A DNA stretch of 64,000 nucleotides. Source: JAJRVM01 sp041752115 (GTDB taxonomy: Bacteria > Planctomycetota > Planctomycetia > Pirellulales > Pirellulaceae). The stretch's first letter is position 1, and every line of letters begins with the position of its first letter. The position numbers were made by a program, and so were the translations under genes. The DNA lies in contig JBGSHS010000176.1 in the NCBI GenBank assembly GCA_041752115.1, forward strand, positions 1 through 64,000, written 5' to 3'. This document shows positions 1 through 8,576 of this stretch, in pieces. Below the pieces are notes generated by a model, which worked only from the letters and a program-made list of their open reading frames with translations, searched no databases and was not told where the DNA came from.

Positions 1-140
1 CTTCCGCGCAGAGCAGGGGAGCATAGCTCGGCGGATTCCACTGCCCCCGCGGTCTACGCGACCGCGGCCACTTCCGCGCAGAGCAGGGGAGCATAGCTCG
101 GCGCATTCCACTGCCCCCGCGGTCTACGCGACCGCGGCCA
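1..140. repeat. 70-bp tandem duplication at window edge
   Basis: Bases 1-70 and 71-140 are the same 70-bp unit with one mismatch (position 34 G versus position 104 C). The unit length is not a multiple of three, so the second copy shifts the frame of the minus-strand gene that runs through it and gives a stop at 54-56. It could be a real recent duplication or an assembly artefact at a contig end. Confidence 0.95.
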
Positions 141-539
141 CCCATTGGCTGCCGTGTCGTGGTAACGTCCGCACCAGGTCGTCCAACAGTCGCCAATCGT
201 GAAGGGATTGACGAGCTCCCGCTTCTCACTGGTTCCGTCAGCGTATCGCAGGGTCACGCGCAAGTTAACGATGTGGCTCTGCGACGGAAACGTCGCGCCG
301 CTGATCATCAGGTAGAGCGTCTTGCCCGCCGCATTGACTGGAAAGGACATTCTCGGGGCGTAACCGGCCGTCACCGACACCATGGCGATGTTGTTACCCG
401 TTTTGGCCGAAAGAAATGGAATACCGTCCCGAGTCCATGCGACGGCGTCGACTCCGACCGGGGAGGCGAGCTCGTCCGCAGGTGACCCCGCCTCGGTGGC
501 CAGCGCCGCACCAAAGGCGACCATCAGCAGTGTATGCAT
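54..539 (-). CDS. Secreted protein of unknown function, 3' end disrupted
   Basis: The reading frame gives 161 residues starting at an ATG preceded by AAGGAGAG, a good ribosome binding site. Residues 1-18 form a short signal peptide ending near the Ala-rich segment ATEAGS. The body has beta-rich composition and a run around residues 110-132 (NPFTIGDCWTTWCGRYHDTAANG) of the kind seen in secreted planctomycete carbohydrate-associated proteins; I do not recognise a named family. The last 28 residues come from the 70-bp duplication: copy one is read in one frame, copy two in another, and a stop follows. If only one copy existed the frame would continue out of the window, so the gene is best treated as partial or broken. 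No catalytic motif can be seen. Confidence 0.5.
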   Translation of the reverse strand: MHTLLMVAFGAALATEAGSPADELASPVGVDAVAWTRDGIPFLSAKTGNNIAMVSVTAGYAPRMSFPVNAAGKTLYLMISGATFPSQSHIVNLRVTLRYADGTSEKRELVNPFTIGDCWTTWCGRYHDTAANGWPRSRRPRGQWNAPSYAPLLCAEVAAVA

Positions 540-654
540 CGAGCTCTCCTTGATTCAGGAAAACCAGCGTTGGTCCACGATCCACCTGCCGAGGCCAGCC
601 CAGCAGCTGGCCCGACATGCTGCTTCGCAGCATACCAGCGTAGTACGGAGCCCC

Positions 655-676
655 GGAGCACGCACTTCAGTGCGTG
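655..676 (+). repeat. REP-like hairpin, copy A1 (GGAG + palindrome)
   Basis: GGAG (655-658) is directly followed by CACGCACT-TC-AGTGCGTG (659-676), a perfect 8-bp stem with a 2-base loop. The same palindrome recurs at 745-762 behind GTAG. A short 5' tetranucleotide followed by a hairpin is the signature of REP sequences mobilised by Y1 (RAYT) transposases; no such transposase is in this window. Confidence 0.7.
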
Positions 677-740
677 ATTCGTCCTGTCCTAGACTCTTCC
701 ACCACGCCGGGCCTTCCCAGCACCGGTTATGGGCTCGCAC

Positions 741-762
741 GTAGCACGCACTTCAGTGCGTG
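741..762 (+). repeat. REP-like hairpin, copy A2 (GTAG + palindrome)
   Basis: GTAG at 741-744 is followed by the same 18-base palindrome as copy A1, in the same orientation, 86 bases downstream. GTAG is the canonical REP tetranucleotide. Confidence 0.75.
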
Positions 763-1504
763 ACACACCCTCCCGGTTCCACGCAGGCACCAGCAAGCGG
801 CTATTCAGGAGCAGCCGCAAGCCATAGCCTATATGAGGGGGGCGACACTCGGTGTACTGACCGCCAGAACGGTGGTTTTTTCCCATCTGCGGGCGGCAGC
901 GTGACGGGCAACCGACGGGCTCGTGGCGCGAGTGGTTTCCGGTACAGCTTACCCTGCCCTTACGGAGCGAACGGCGTGGGGTGCAGACTTTTCCCAGCCG
1001 TCAGGGTGCCAACTTGTTGCCGCTATGCCCGTTTGCAGTGCGCGGCAAGTGGGAGTTATAATCTGAAGTGGTTTAACTTGGCTTGCACGAGTGGACCGCG
1101 CCGTTACTTACCAAACACCCCGCCTGATGCTGCAAGTTCTTTCGTGGCCACGCTCCGCCACCCGGAGCGACGAATCGTGTGGCAGTTCCGTTGGGTGGAG
1201 TCTATTTCGGGAGACGGACCTTCGGTTGGAAAACGGTACGATTCGGCTGGCACCCGTTACAGGACCTCGTGTCTGGGAACAGCATGTTCCCGGAGTGGGG
1301 CTCCGGCAGTACTTCATGGCAGTAACGATCGTGGCAATCGATCCTTCCACACTCGGTGATCCGTAGTACCTACCATTATGAGCAGTTGTCCAACAGAAGA
1401 CGGTTCGCGAGGCAAGACCCCCTGAGGTTGTGTTGCATTCGAAGCGTTCTGAGGTCGTTGACATCGCGTACGTTTCCACAGCATTAGTTCAAAGGATAGA
1501 GATT

Positions 1505-2983
1505 ATGTCGAAGACAACTCGTCGTACATTTCTCAAGACCACCGCAGCCGTCGGGGCGGGCTATTTCGTCGCCGCCGGGTCGCGACAGGCATTGAGCCAG
1601 TCCCCGAACGAACGACCGAACGTGGTGTGCATCGGCGTCGGAGGCAAGGGGGGGAGTGACTCCGCCAATGCCGCCAAGTTTGGCAACGTGATCGCGATTT
1701 GCGACGTGGACGTCAATACGCTCAACAGCAAGGGCGATGCGGAGGGTTTCAAGGACGCGGAACGGTTTGCGGATTTCCGGGAACTGCTGGCCAAGCACGG
1801 TAAGAACGCTCAGATTGCCACGATCAGCACCCCCGACCACATGCATGCTCCTGCCACGCTCGAAGCAATGCGATTAGGGCTCAGTTGCTACACCCAGAAG
1901 CCGCTGACTCGCACGATCTATGAGGCCCGCCTGCTCGCCCAGGTCGCCAAGGAGACTGGCGTCTGCACTCAGATGGGAAATCAGGGTACGGCGTTGAATT
2001 CGTCGCGCGAGGCAATCGCCCAGCTCAAGTCGGGCGTGATCGGAACGCTGAAGGAAGCCTACGTCTGGTCGAATCGGCCGATCTGGCCGCAGGGACCCGA
2101 TCGCCGGATGACGTTGGAGAAGTTTGCTGAGCAGGCGAAAAAGGAGAGTCCGGACCGAGCGGAGCAGTTGATTCGCTCCCAGAAGCGGAAGATCGAAAGC
2201 GATCTGAAGAAGGTCGACTGGAAGTTGTGGCTCGGCGTGGCGCCGGAGCGTGAATACTGGCCGGGCCTTTACCACACGTTCGCCTGGCGCGGCTGGTGGG
2301 ATTTCGGCAGCGGCGCTCTGGGCGATATGGCGTGCCATCAGGTCACCGTTCCGTTTGCCGCGTGCGGCCTGCGCGACCCGATCTCCGTGGTCGCGAAGAC
2401 GACCGGTCACGATTACGACAGCTTCCCCGCCAGCTCGATCATCCAGTTCGAGTTCCCGGAGACTTCCGAGCGACCGGCGATTCCGTTCTGGTGGTATGAC
2501 CGCAAGGGTAACAAGCCGCCGCAGGAAGTGTTTGCCAAGTATGGCATCAACGAAGTGTCGGACAGCGGCGTGCTGGTCGTCGGTGAGAAGGGCGCCTTCT
2601 ACAGCACTGATGACTACTGCGGACAGTATGAGCTCAAGGGAGTCGACAAGGTGAAGGTCGAATTTGAGCCGGCCGTCGATCAAGGGGACTACGACGTGAA
2701 CAACATGTACGAGTTGTTCCGGGCCGTAGAGGCTAAAGATCCCACGATCTGCCACTCGAATTTCATTGACCGCGCTGGTCCGCTCACGGAGACCATTCTG
2801 CTGGGCAACCTGGCCGTCTGGGCGGCTGCCAAGGGTGGCCCCGATGGCGCAATGGGCGAATGGGGCGAGAAGATCGAATGGGATGCCAAGGATCTGCAGG
2901 TGACGAACCTGGCTTCGCTCAAGACGCCCGGCGTGGCGGACCTGATTAAGCCGGTATATCCGGACGGTTATCGGCTAGACTAG
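1505..2983 (+). CDS. Gfo/Idh/MocA family oxidoreductase, TAT-exported
   Basis: The 492-residue product starts at the ATG at 1505, where a twin-arginine leader begins (RRTFLKTTAAVGAGYF, residues 6-21) after an AAAGGATAG ribosome binding site; the frame is open further upstream but that part is not conserved-looking. A dinucleotide-binding N-terminus follows, with GVGGKGG near residue 43, then STPDHMHA and a QKPLTR segment corresponding to the family's EKP motif with Glu replaced by Gln. The C-terminal half carries the WKLWLGVAPEREYWPGLYH and WWDFGSGALGDMACH segments typical of the secreted planctomycete subgroup. The family uses NAD(P) to oxidise or reduce sugars and polyols; substrate cannot be told. 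Export of a folded cofactor protein by Tat is consistent with periplasmic action. A hairpin follows the stop. Confidence 0.93.
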   Translation: MSKTTRRTFLKTTAAVGAGYFVAAGSRQALSQSPNERPNVVCIGVGGKGGSDSANAAKFGNVIAICDVDVNTLNSKGDAEGFKDAERFADFRELLAKHGKNAQIATISTPDHMHAPATLEAMRLGLSCYTQKPLTRTIYEARLLAQVAKETGVCTQMGNQGTALNSSREAIAQLKSGVIGTLKEAYVWSNRPIWPQGPDRRMTLEKFAEQAKKESPDRAEQLIRSQKRKIESDLKKVDWKLWLGVAPEREYWPGLYHTFAWRGWWDFGSGALGDMACHQVTVPFAACGLRDPISVVAKTTGHDYDSFPASSIIQFEFPETSERPAIPFWWYDRKGNKPPQEVFAKYGINEVSDSGVLVVGEKGAFYSTDDYCGQYELKGVDKVKVEFEPAVDQGDYDVNNMYELFRAVEAKDPTICHSNFIDRAGPLTETILLGNLAVWAAAKGGPDGAMGEWGEKIEWDAKDLQVTNLASLKTPGVADLIKPVYPDGYRLD

Positions 2984-3056
2984 TCCCCGCGAACGGGGCG
3001 TGAACTGACTTGGTCAAGTAAATCCTCTGTGGGGGTGCAGTAACGTGCGCCCCCAC
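2984..3056 (+). terminator. Two stem-loops after the oxidoreductase gene
   Basis: CCCCG-CGAA-CGGGG (2985-2998) directly follows the stop codon, and a stronger stem GTGGGGG...CCCCCAC (3029-3035 with 3050-3056) follows. Neither has a T tract, so this may be a Rho-assisted terminator or an mRNA-stabilising structure. Confidence 0.45.
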
Positions 3057-3216
3057 GGTCGTTGCCAGGGCACTGGCCTCTTACCAAATCGCTTTGACTC
3101 ATGATCAATTTCGCAGGAAAGCCGTCGTTCCGTTGACGAGGGCGGACCAAGGGGCGAGACAGGAGCGGCACTGGCTGCCCGGCCGCTCGTTGGCTCACAA
3201 CAACGCAGGAGGAACA

Positions 3217-4578
3217 ATGAGAAATCTCCCATGGCTTCGTGGATTGCTGTGGAGTCTCGCCGTCGGAGTGCTCTGCCTTGGCGGCTGTGACCAGGGTAAG
3301 ACCAAGAGCGAGAAGCCGTCTGATGCGGCATCCAAACCAGGCATCGAAACGCCGACTTCCACGAGCGGCAAGACGCCATCAACCGGGGCCACCCCGTCCG
3401 AGGACGGGCAACTGGCCAAGTCGGCCGGCACCGCGAAACCCGAGGACGTGGCGGCCGCCAGAGCACTGTTCGATCAACTCGGCGCTGCGGCTAAATACAC
3501 CATGACTCGGGATGGGGTGCTGACACGAATCAACGTTTCTGACGGTTCGAAGCTGTCGGCCGACAACATCGCCCTGTTCGGACGCCTGACCGACCTTCAG
3601 TCGCTGCACATTGAGGACTTTCGTGATCTCAATGATGAAATGGTCTCGCAACTCGCTGGACTCAAGAAACTCACCGCGCTGGGGCTGAGAAACTGCGTGA
3701 TCGGCGATCCGTCTGTAGAGCTGATCGTCGCTTCGTTCCCGCAGTTGACCGACCTTGATCTCTCGTACAATCCCAACCTGACCAACAGCGTGATGAAGGT
3801 TATCTGCCAGTTGACGGGGCTGGAAAAACTGACCTTGATTCAAACCCGCTTCAACGACACCGGAACGATTCATCTGGAGAAACTGACGAATCTCAAGACA
3901 CTGGATATCCGCGGCAACATGGAAGCCAGTGACATGACCCTGGAGATCGTCGGGCTGCTGCCGAACCTGACAAGCTTCATGCACCGCAGCACGACGGTCG
4001 GCGACTACGGGATCGAGTGCCTGGCCGAAACGAAATCTCTCAAGTCCCTGTTGATGCAGGATTTCGCCATCACCAACGAGTCCGGACCGTATCTGAAGAA
4101 GATCGGCACGCTCACCGATCTCGAAGTTTTCCGTTGCCAGGGCGTCAGTTCGCCCGGCGTGGTGGCTCTCAAGGGCATGCCGTTGACCCGGCTTAAACTA
4201 CGCGACCTGCCAGCCGTCGACGATCAGGCCATGGCAGTCTTTGAGGACCTGCCCCAACTCAAGAAGCTCTACCTGCATGAGCTCAGCTCGGTCAGTGACG
4301 CCGGCCTGAAGAATCTGGCCAGCCTCAAAGACCTGGAGGTCCTGGATATCTGGTCAGTTCCGCAAATGACCGATGCCACGGTCGACGTGATTGCCACGTT
4401 GCCGAAATTGAAGGAACTCACCATCCGCACGACTGGCGTGAGTGACGCATCAGTCGACAAGCTGCTCGCCATGCCGGAATTGAAAGTCCTGATCTTCAAG
4501 GACAACGCCAAGGTGACCGAAGCGGGTGTCCAGAAGCTGGCCGAAAAGAAATGGTCGAAACTCGACACCGGTAGGTAA
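3217..4578 (+). CDS. Leucine-rich-repeat lipoprotein
   Basis: The 453-residue product begins at the ATG at 3217, seven bases after a perfect AGGAGGA. A signal peptide with lipobox (VLCLGGC, Cys24) is followed by a Lys/Ser/Thr/Pro-rich linker to about residue 75. From about residue 110 to the end the chain is a series of leucine-rich repeats of 22-26 residues, for example LTDLDLSYNPNL, LKTLDIRGNM and LEVLDIWSVPQMTDATV. The repeats are of the type shared by planctomycete ribonuclease-inhibitor-like LRR proteins and suggest a protein-binding scaffold tethered to a membrane. No enzymatic domain is visible. Two other LRR proteins in the window (17.3-20.2 kb) differ in their N-terminal halves. Confidence 0.9.
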   Translation: MRNLPWLRGLLWSLAVGVLCLGGCDQGKTKSEKPSDAASKPGIETPTSTSGKTPSTGATPSEDGQLAKSAGTAKPEDVAAARALFDQLGAAAKYTMTRDGVLTRINVSDGSKLSADNIALFGRLTDLQSLHIEDFRDLNDEMVSQLAGLKKLTALGLRNCVIGDPSVELIVASFPQLTDLDLSYNPNLTNSVMKVICQLTGLEKLTLIQTRFNDTGTIHLEKLTNLKTLDIRGNMEASDMTLEIVGLLPNLTSFMHRSTTVGDYGIECLAETKSLKSLLMQDFAITNESGPYLKKIGTLTDLEVFRCQGVSSPGVVALKGMPLTRLKLRDLPAVDDQAMAVFEDLPQLKKLYLHELSSVSDAGLKNLASLKDLEVLDIWSVPQMTDATVDVIATLPKLKELTIRTTGVSDASVDKLLAMPELKVLIFKDNAKVTEAGVQKLAEKKWSKLDTGR

Positions 4579-4599
4579 CTCCGCCAGCAACAACGATTT

Positions 4600-5663
4600 C
4601 ACAACCCGACCACCTGCGGGCCGTGGGAAGGGATCGTCAAGCTGAAAGTGTCACCCGCATCCGAGCTGGCTTTCGCCTTGCGATTGCGCGTCCCGGACTG
4701 GTGTCACAGTGCGCAGACGGCGGGAGGCCTGTATCGTTTCACCGATGCCGAACCGATGGCTGGGCCAGCGATTCGGATCAATGGTGAACCATCCGAACCT
4801 TGACAGCTCCAACACGGGTATGCCGTGATTCATCGCACATGGCAACCGGGCGATGTCGTGGAGATCGATCTGCCAATGCCCATTCGCCGCGTACATGCCG
4901 ATCCCCGCGTGGTGTCCGACAGAGGGCGTGTTGCGCTCCAGCGCGGGCCGCTCGTCTACTGCGTGGAAAGTGTTGACCATGGAGGTCGGGTCGACCAACT
5001 GAGACTCCGTCCCGAGGCCGCGTTATCGTCGTTACATCGCGCCGACCTGCTGGGAGGAGTCACAGTGATAAGGGGCGAGGCACTGACACGCAATGAGCAT
5101 TCGCAATGGATCCCCGCCCCGCTGACGGCCATTCCCTATTACGCCTGGAATCACCGCGGCGCCGGCGCACTGTCCGTCTGGCTGCTGGAAGACCCGACGG
5201 CCGCCGGTCCTCGACAGACATCCGAGTGGGTAGGGACAAACTACACGCCAGCTTACTGTGTGAACCAGGTGCAGATGTGGCACGACTTTCGTCCCGATGT
5301 GATCGAAAGCGAACTAGCTGCCGCTCGCCAGCTGTTCGGCATCAATACGCTGCGTGTCTATTTGCATAACAATCCATACGACGCCGAAAGAGATCAATTC
5401 CTGGCCAACATCGAACAGTTTCTTGCGATCTGCCAATCGTACCTGGCGTCTGGAACCAGATCCGCGTGGCAGTGTCGGGCGCGCGCATCCGCGTCTGGTT
5501 CAACCGCCTGCATCCGTCGGCCGATCAAGACGCCGGACTGCGCTTCGACCTCGAAGATACTGGCCATCCCATTCCCACGGGAGCAATCGGTCTGCGCACC
5601 TGGCACACAGCCGCTTCCTTTGACAATGTCATCGTGCTGCCAATCAATGCGCTGCCAGAATAG
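4600..5663 (+). pseudogene. Chimeric remnant: GH127-like + cellulase-like + LamG/DUF1080-like fragments
   Basis: Three unrelated fragments lie end to end. About 4606-5193, frame 1, resembles the C-terminal domain of GH127 (DUF1680) beta-L-arabinofuranosidases: PWEGIVKLKV, LRLRVPDWC, LQRGPLVYCVE and TAIPYYAWNHRG; it lacks the catalytic N-terminal domain and is cut by an in-frame TGA at 4801. About 5200-5439, same frame, resembles the start of a TIM-barrel cellulase-like protein: WVGTNYTPAYCVNQVQMWHD and FGINTLRVYLHNNPYDAE. About 5439-5663 moves to frame 3 and looks like the last strands of a concanavalin-like (DUF1080/LamG) domain: WNQIRVAVSGARIRVWF and TAASFDNVIVLP, ending at TAG. None could be a functional enzyme alone. 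Sits between an LRR gene and an SDR gene. Confidence 0.8.
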
Positions 5664-5894
5664 GGGGAGCAGGATCATGGAAGCGATTCAGTTGAAGACT
5701 ACCAGACGATCTCCAAGCCACCACGCAGCATCACACTTCGCGCCTTCTCCTCCCTTTGCGCCTTCGCGTGAGACACTTCGACGCTCGCGACTCACATTCG
5801 ATCACTCGTATTGAGTTCGCCTGGGATTGCTTCTCTGATATGCTCCAGTTGGAAGCTCAATCCTCACTCGCCCCAACCCCTAACCTCATCTCGC
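5664..5894. other. Intergenic spacer
   Basis: No gene. It contains a low-complexity run around 5737-5775 (cctccctttgcgccttcgcg) of a kind often seen as filler between planctomycete genes. The SDR gene on the minus strand ends just to its right. Confidence 0.5.
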
Positions 5895-6914
5895 TCAAAA
5901 CCAGCCGTGGTCGCGATACCACTGCACCGTCTGACGCAGGCGATCCAGTAACGAGACGGGAAACGAAAGGCCAAGCTGTTCGATCGCGCGCTGCGGGGAA
6001 CAGGCCCACGATCCCGCAGTGGTCTCACGGGCTTTGTCCAGACCCAAGACCGGGGGCTTGCCGCGGAGGCGGCCCATCAGATGCCCGCCAGCCGCCGTCA
6101 ACCAAACGAGCGACTTCGGACAGGGCATAATCGCTACTCGGCGGTCCAGAGCACGCGCTACCAATCGCCCGAACTCACCATAGGTCGGTTGTTCGGGACA
6201 AGCAGCGAAGTAGTAGCCGCCCGTTGCGGAACTCTCCTTTGCCCCCTCATCGGCTCCAAGGCGTCTCCCTCGCTCCGCCGCCAGAACCATCAATTCGACC
6301 AGGTCGGTCACGTGGATCAGGGAAATCCGAAAGGACCGGAATCCCGGCACCAAATGCAATCGGAGCCGAGCCGGGACTCGAAACAGATCAAGGCATAGCT
6401 CATCAGTTTCACCAAACACAATGGCTGGGCGAACGATCGTAATTGGCAATCGCTCGGCAAACTGCTCGGCGATCTTCTCCGCAGCTAATTTGCTTCGGCC
6501 GTAGTGCGACACAGGCACCGCCGGATCTTCGGGCAGCCGCAACCGGCCACACGGAGATGGGCCGGCAGCGGCAAGGGACGAGACAAAGATAACGGTCGGC
6601 TTGCTTGCCTGCTCGGCACAGACGCTCAGCAAATTCCGGGTCCCCGATTCATGGACCTGGTACATCAGCTGGGGCTCCAATGCCAGCGTGCAACCGGCGA
6701 GGTGATATACATAGTCCTGGCCGGACACTGGTGACCGTAACGTGGAGCAATCGGTGACGTCACCATAGACGAGCTTAAGCCCTTCGTTCGGCAGTCGCTG
6801 CAAGTGCGAGCTCCTGCGCACAAGGCAGGTCACGTTGTCGCCCCGTTGTGCCAGTATCGTGGCGAGGTGCGAGCCAATGAAGCCATTGGCGCCGGTGATC
6901 AAGACTTTGGCCAT
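5895..6914 (-). CDS. NAD-dependent epimerase/dehydratase (extended SDR)
   Basis: The 339-residue protein starts MAKVLITGANGFIGSH, with the Rossmann glycine motif GANGFIG at residues 8-14 of extended short-chain dehydrogenases. The catalytic set is present: Ser112-Ser113 on the strand VIFVSSLA, and YGRSK with Tyr138 and Lys142. The acidic residue after strand two and the GDV segment near residue 51 suit NAD(P) binding. There is no signal peptide, so the protein is cytoplasmic. Members act on nucleotide sugars, dihydroflavonols or sterol-like substrates; the HLAGCTLALEP segment is typical of the broad atypical SDR group rather than a defined GalE. It stands alone, with no clear ribosome binding site before the ATG. 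Confidence 0.9.
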   Translation of the reverse strand: MAKVLITGANGFIGSHLATILAQRGDNVTCLVRRSSHLQRLPNEGLKLVYGDVTDCSTLRSPVSGQDYVYHLAGCTLALEPQLMYQVHESGTRNLLSVCAEQASKPTVIFVSSLAAAGPSPCGRLRLPEDPAVPVSHYGRSKLAAEKIAEQFAERLPITIVRPAIVFGETDELCLDLFRVPARLRLHLVPGFRSFRISLIHVTDLVELMVLAAERGRRLGADEGAKESSATGGYYFAACPEQPTYGEFGRLVARALDRRVAIMPCPKSLVWLTAAGGHLMGRLRGKPPVLGLDKARETTAGSWACSPQRAIEQLGLSFPVSLLDRLRQTVQWYRDHGWF

Positions 6915-7316
6915 TTTGCAGACCCGGACTTATCGGGAGCAAGTGTGGGATCTCGTCCGCAAATCAGTGGCGGCGACGACTCGGTACATCCTATTTGCTC
7001 TTTCTGCCACGTCAACACGGGTACTGCGACTACTGCCCCTTATTGAGACCCCGGAAAAGTCCGCCCCACTTCATGGCTGTCGTTCCGGGCAGTCCGGGCG
7101 GCCGTTGGAGGCCCTCGGTTCAGTCCGTATCGGAAACCCAATAAGCCATGAGGGAATAACAAAATCCGGCGTTTCTCTTGTAGCCACGCTCGCGTAGAGC
7201 GTGGGAAACCGTCCGCCGTCTGACAACGGTATCCGCAACCATGGAAGTTATTCTTCCCGCGATCCGAAAGAACGTGGCGGATCCACGGCGGCCAAGTCGC
7301 GGCACAGACCGTGTCC
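6915..7316. other. Intergenic region holding a REP-like hairpin
   Basis: No supported gene. Short frames on both strands lack ribosome binding sites. The only structure seen is the GTAG-led hairpin at 7180-7204. Confidence 0.6.
7180..7204 (+). repeat. REP-like hairpin, copy B1
   Basis: GTAG (7180-7183) followed by CCACGCTC-GCGTA-GAGCGTGG (7184-7204), a perfect 8-bp stem with a 5-base loop, then GA. The identical 25 bases recur 43.6 kb away at 50759-50783. Confidence 0.85.
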
Positions 7317-8279
7317 TCACCTGTTCTGAGCGTCCTTGATTCCACTCTGTGGAAACCAGCCACGCAAGAATTGCTTTTCGGTCCCCTCATAGACCGCTTC
7401 GGCCAAGTGCTCAACTCCCTGCTGATTACCCCAGGAATAATTGATGATCAGTCGTCCCTGGAACTCGCAGAAGTCAAGGTCCGAGTTGTTGATGTTGGTG
7501 GCCGTAGCAATCCGCTGACGCTCGGCCGGCGTCAAACGCGGATTCGCGATCTGTCGATCTTCTTCCGATGCCCGCAGGACCGGATTAAGCGGACTGAGTT
7601 CCCAGTGGATCAGGTCCTGGGACCGGGCCACATGCATCTCATAGCTGCCCGGAAGCGCCGCGAGGAAGAAGTTGTAGTAGTAACCGTCCAAATAGCGCAG
7701 ACAGTGCGGAGCGCTGTAGCGTTGCCGATCGTAATTGCATTCGGGCGGGGTCACAGTCCACTGCCTGAGATCGGACGAGGTGGCGAATCGAGCCGTGAAT
7801 GGCACTCCAGCCTGATCCGACGGTTCACCAATCTCGTACATCATCACGTAGTGATCGTCCACCTGACAGATCGACGTATTGAAGATCGTGTGCTGCGGCA
7901 GTTCGAGCGCCGTATACGTCTCCCAATGCTCCAGGTCGCTCGAGACAAACATCTGCACCTTCGGTCCATGCTGGCTCCCGGTCACATATACCTTGTCCCC
8001 GGCCACAAACGCATTGGCAAAACACCAGCCGTGGCCGAACTCCGGCGTAGGGCGGCCGGTCTCGTGTTCCACGAAATGAAAACAGTTCTTGTTCCGAAAC
8101 CACTCGCAGCGATACAGCTTGCCGCGAAACACGATGGGAGCATTCTCCACCTTGTCGACGTCAATCGTCCCCAATTTCTTGATCAGGGGGCGTCCAGCGT
8201 GATCGACAGGAGGCTCGCCTGCGGAAGCAACCCGACCGCCAGACAGCAGGACGAGACAAACAGCTTGGACCATTCGCAT
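7317..8279 (-). CDS. Secreted five-bladed beta-propeller, GH43/GH32-like
   Basis: The 320-residue protein is started at the ATG at 8279 because AAGGAGATGG lies 8 bases upstream and a signal peptide (MRMVQAVCLVLLSGGRVASA) follows at once. The mature chain shows repeated propeller strands: NAPIVFRGKLY, FANAFVAGDKVYVTGSQ, VSSDLEHWETYT, HVARSQDLIHWELS and LDFCEFQGRLIINYSWGNQ. Short phrases of the type S-x-D-L-x-x-W are characteristic of GH43 and GH32 arabinanase/fructosidase-like propellers. I cannot fix the catalytic triad or the substrate. Family placement as a glycoside hydrolase is an inference; it could be a non-catalytic propeller of the same fold. Confidence 0.75.
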   Translation of the reverse strand: MRMVQAVCLVLLSGGRVASAGEPPVDHAGRPLIKKLGTIDVDKVENAPIVFRGKLYRCEWFRNKNCFHFVEHETGRPTPEFGHGWCFANAFVAGDKVYVTGSQHGPKVQMFVSSDLEHWETYTALELPQHTIFNTSICQVDDHYVMMYEIGEPSDQAGVPFTARFATSSDLRQWTVTPPECNYDRQRYSAPHCLRYLDGYYYNFFLAALPGSYEMHVARSQDLIHWELSPLNPVLRASEEDRQIANPRLTPAERQRIATATNINNSDLDFCEFQGRLIINYSWGNQQGVEHLAEAVYEGTEKQFLRGWFPQSGIKDAQNR

Positions 8280-8576
8280 GAGACCATCTCCTTCGCACGG
8301 ATCAATCAACCGGCACGCCGCCAAGCCCCACCATGAGTTGACAGGACGACCGATGTCCCGTCCCAGACCGGCAGTGCCGAGGCCCTTCGAGCGGCGAGAC
8401 GACAAGCACACCAATGAATTGACACGATCGCAAAGTGCTTGTCCAGCACGGGCCGAGCCGATGCCACCCCTCAGAACTGGGGCACCCCGACATGCACGAG
8501 GGAAGGTGCAGGCCGAGAGACGGCACGGTATAACTACGATTGACTGCCGGAACGGAGAGTCCAGGAGGTTTCCCTC

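Larger units (their letters stand above)
541..1504. other. Intergenic region with hairpin repeats, no supported gene
   Basis: Reading frames here (for example 760-1359 plus, 1108-1479 minus) have arginine/serine/cysteine-rich translations, no ribosome binding site and overlap each other, so none is called. The left part holds an ATGCTGC-TTC-GCAGCAT hairpin (617-633) and two REP-like hairpins (655-676, 741-762). A TTGCAG (1033-1038) followed after 18 bases by TATAAT (1057-1062) could be a promoter for the oxidoreductase at 1505, but it lies 440 bases away and is weak evidence. Confidence 0.6.

Noticed and set aside
1..140. Direct repeats at the left edge as a CRISPR array
   Set aside because: Two adjacent 70-bp copies without spacers are a tandem duplication, not repeat-spacer units.
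760..1366. Two overlapping plus-strand frames of 199 and 91 residues and a minus-strand frame at 1108-1479
   Set aside because: They overlap one another, have no ribosome binding site and give Arg/Ser/Cys-rich translations without any recognisable motif.
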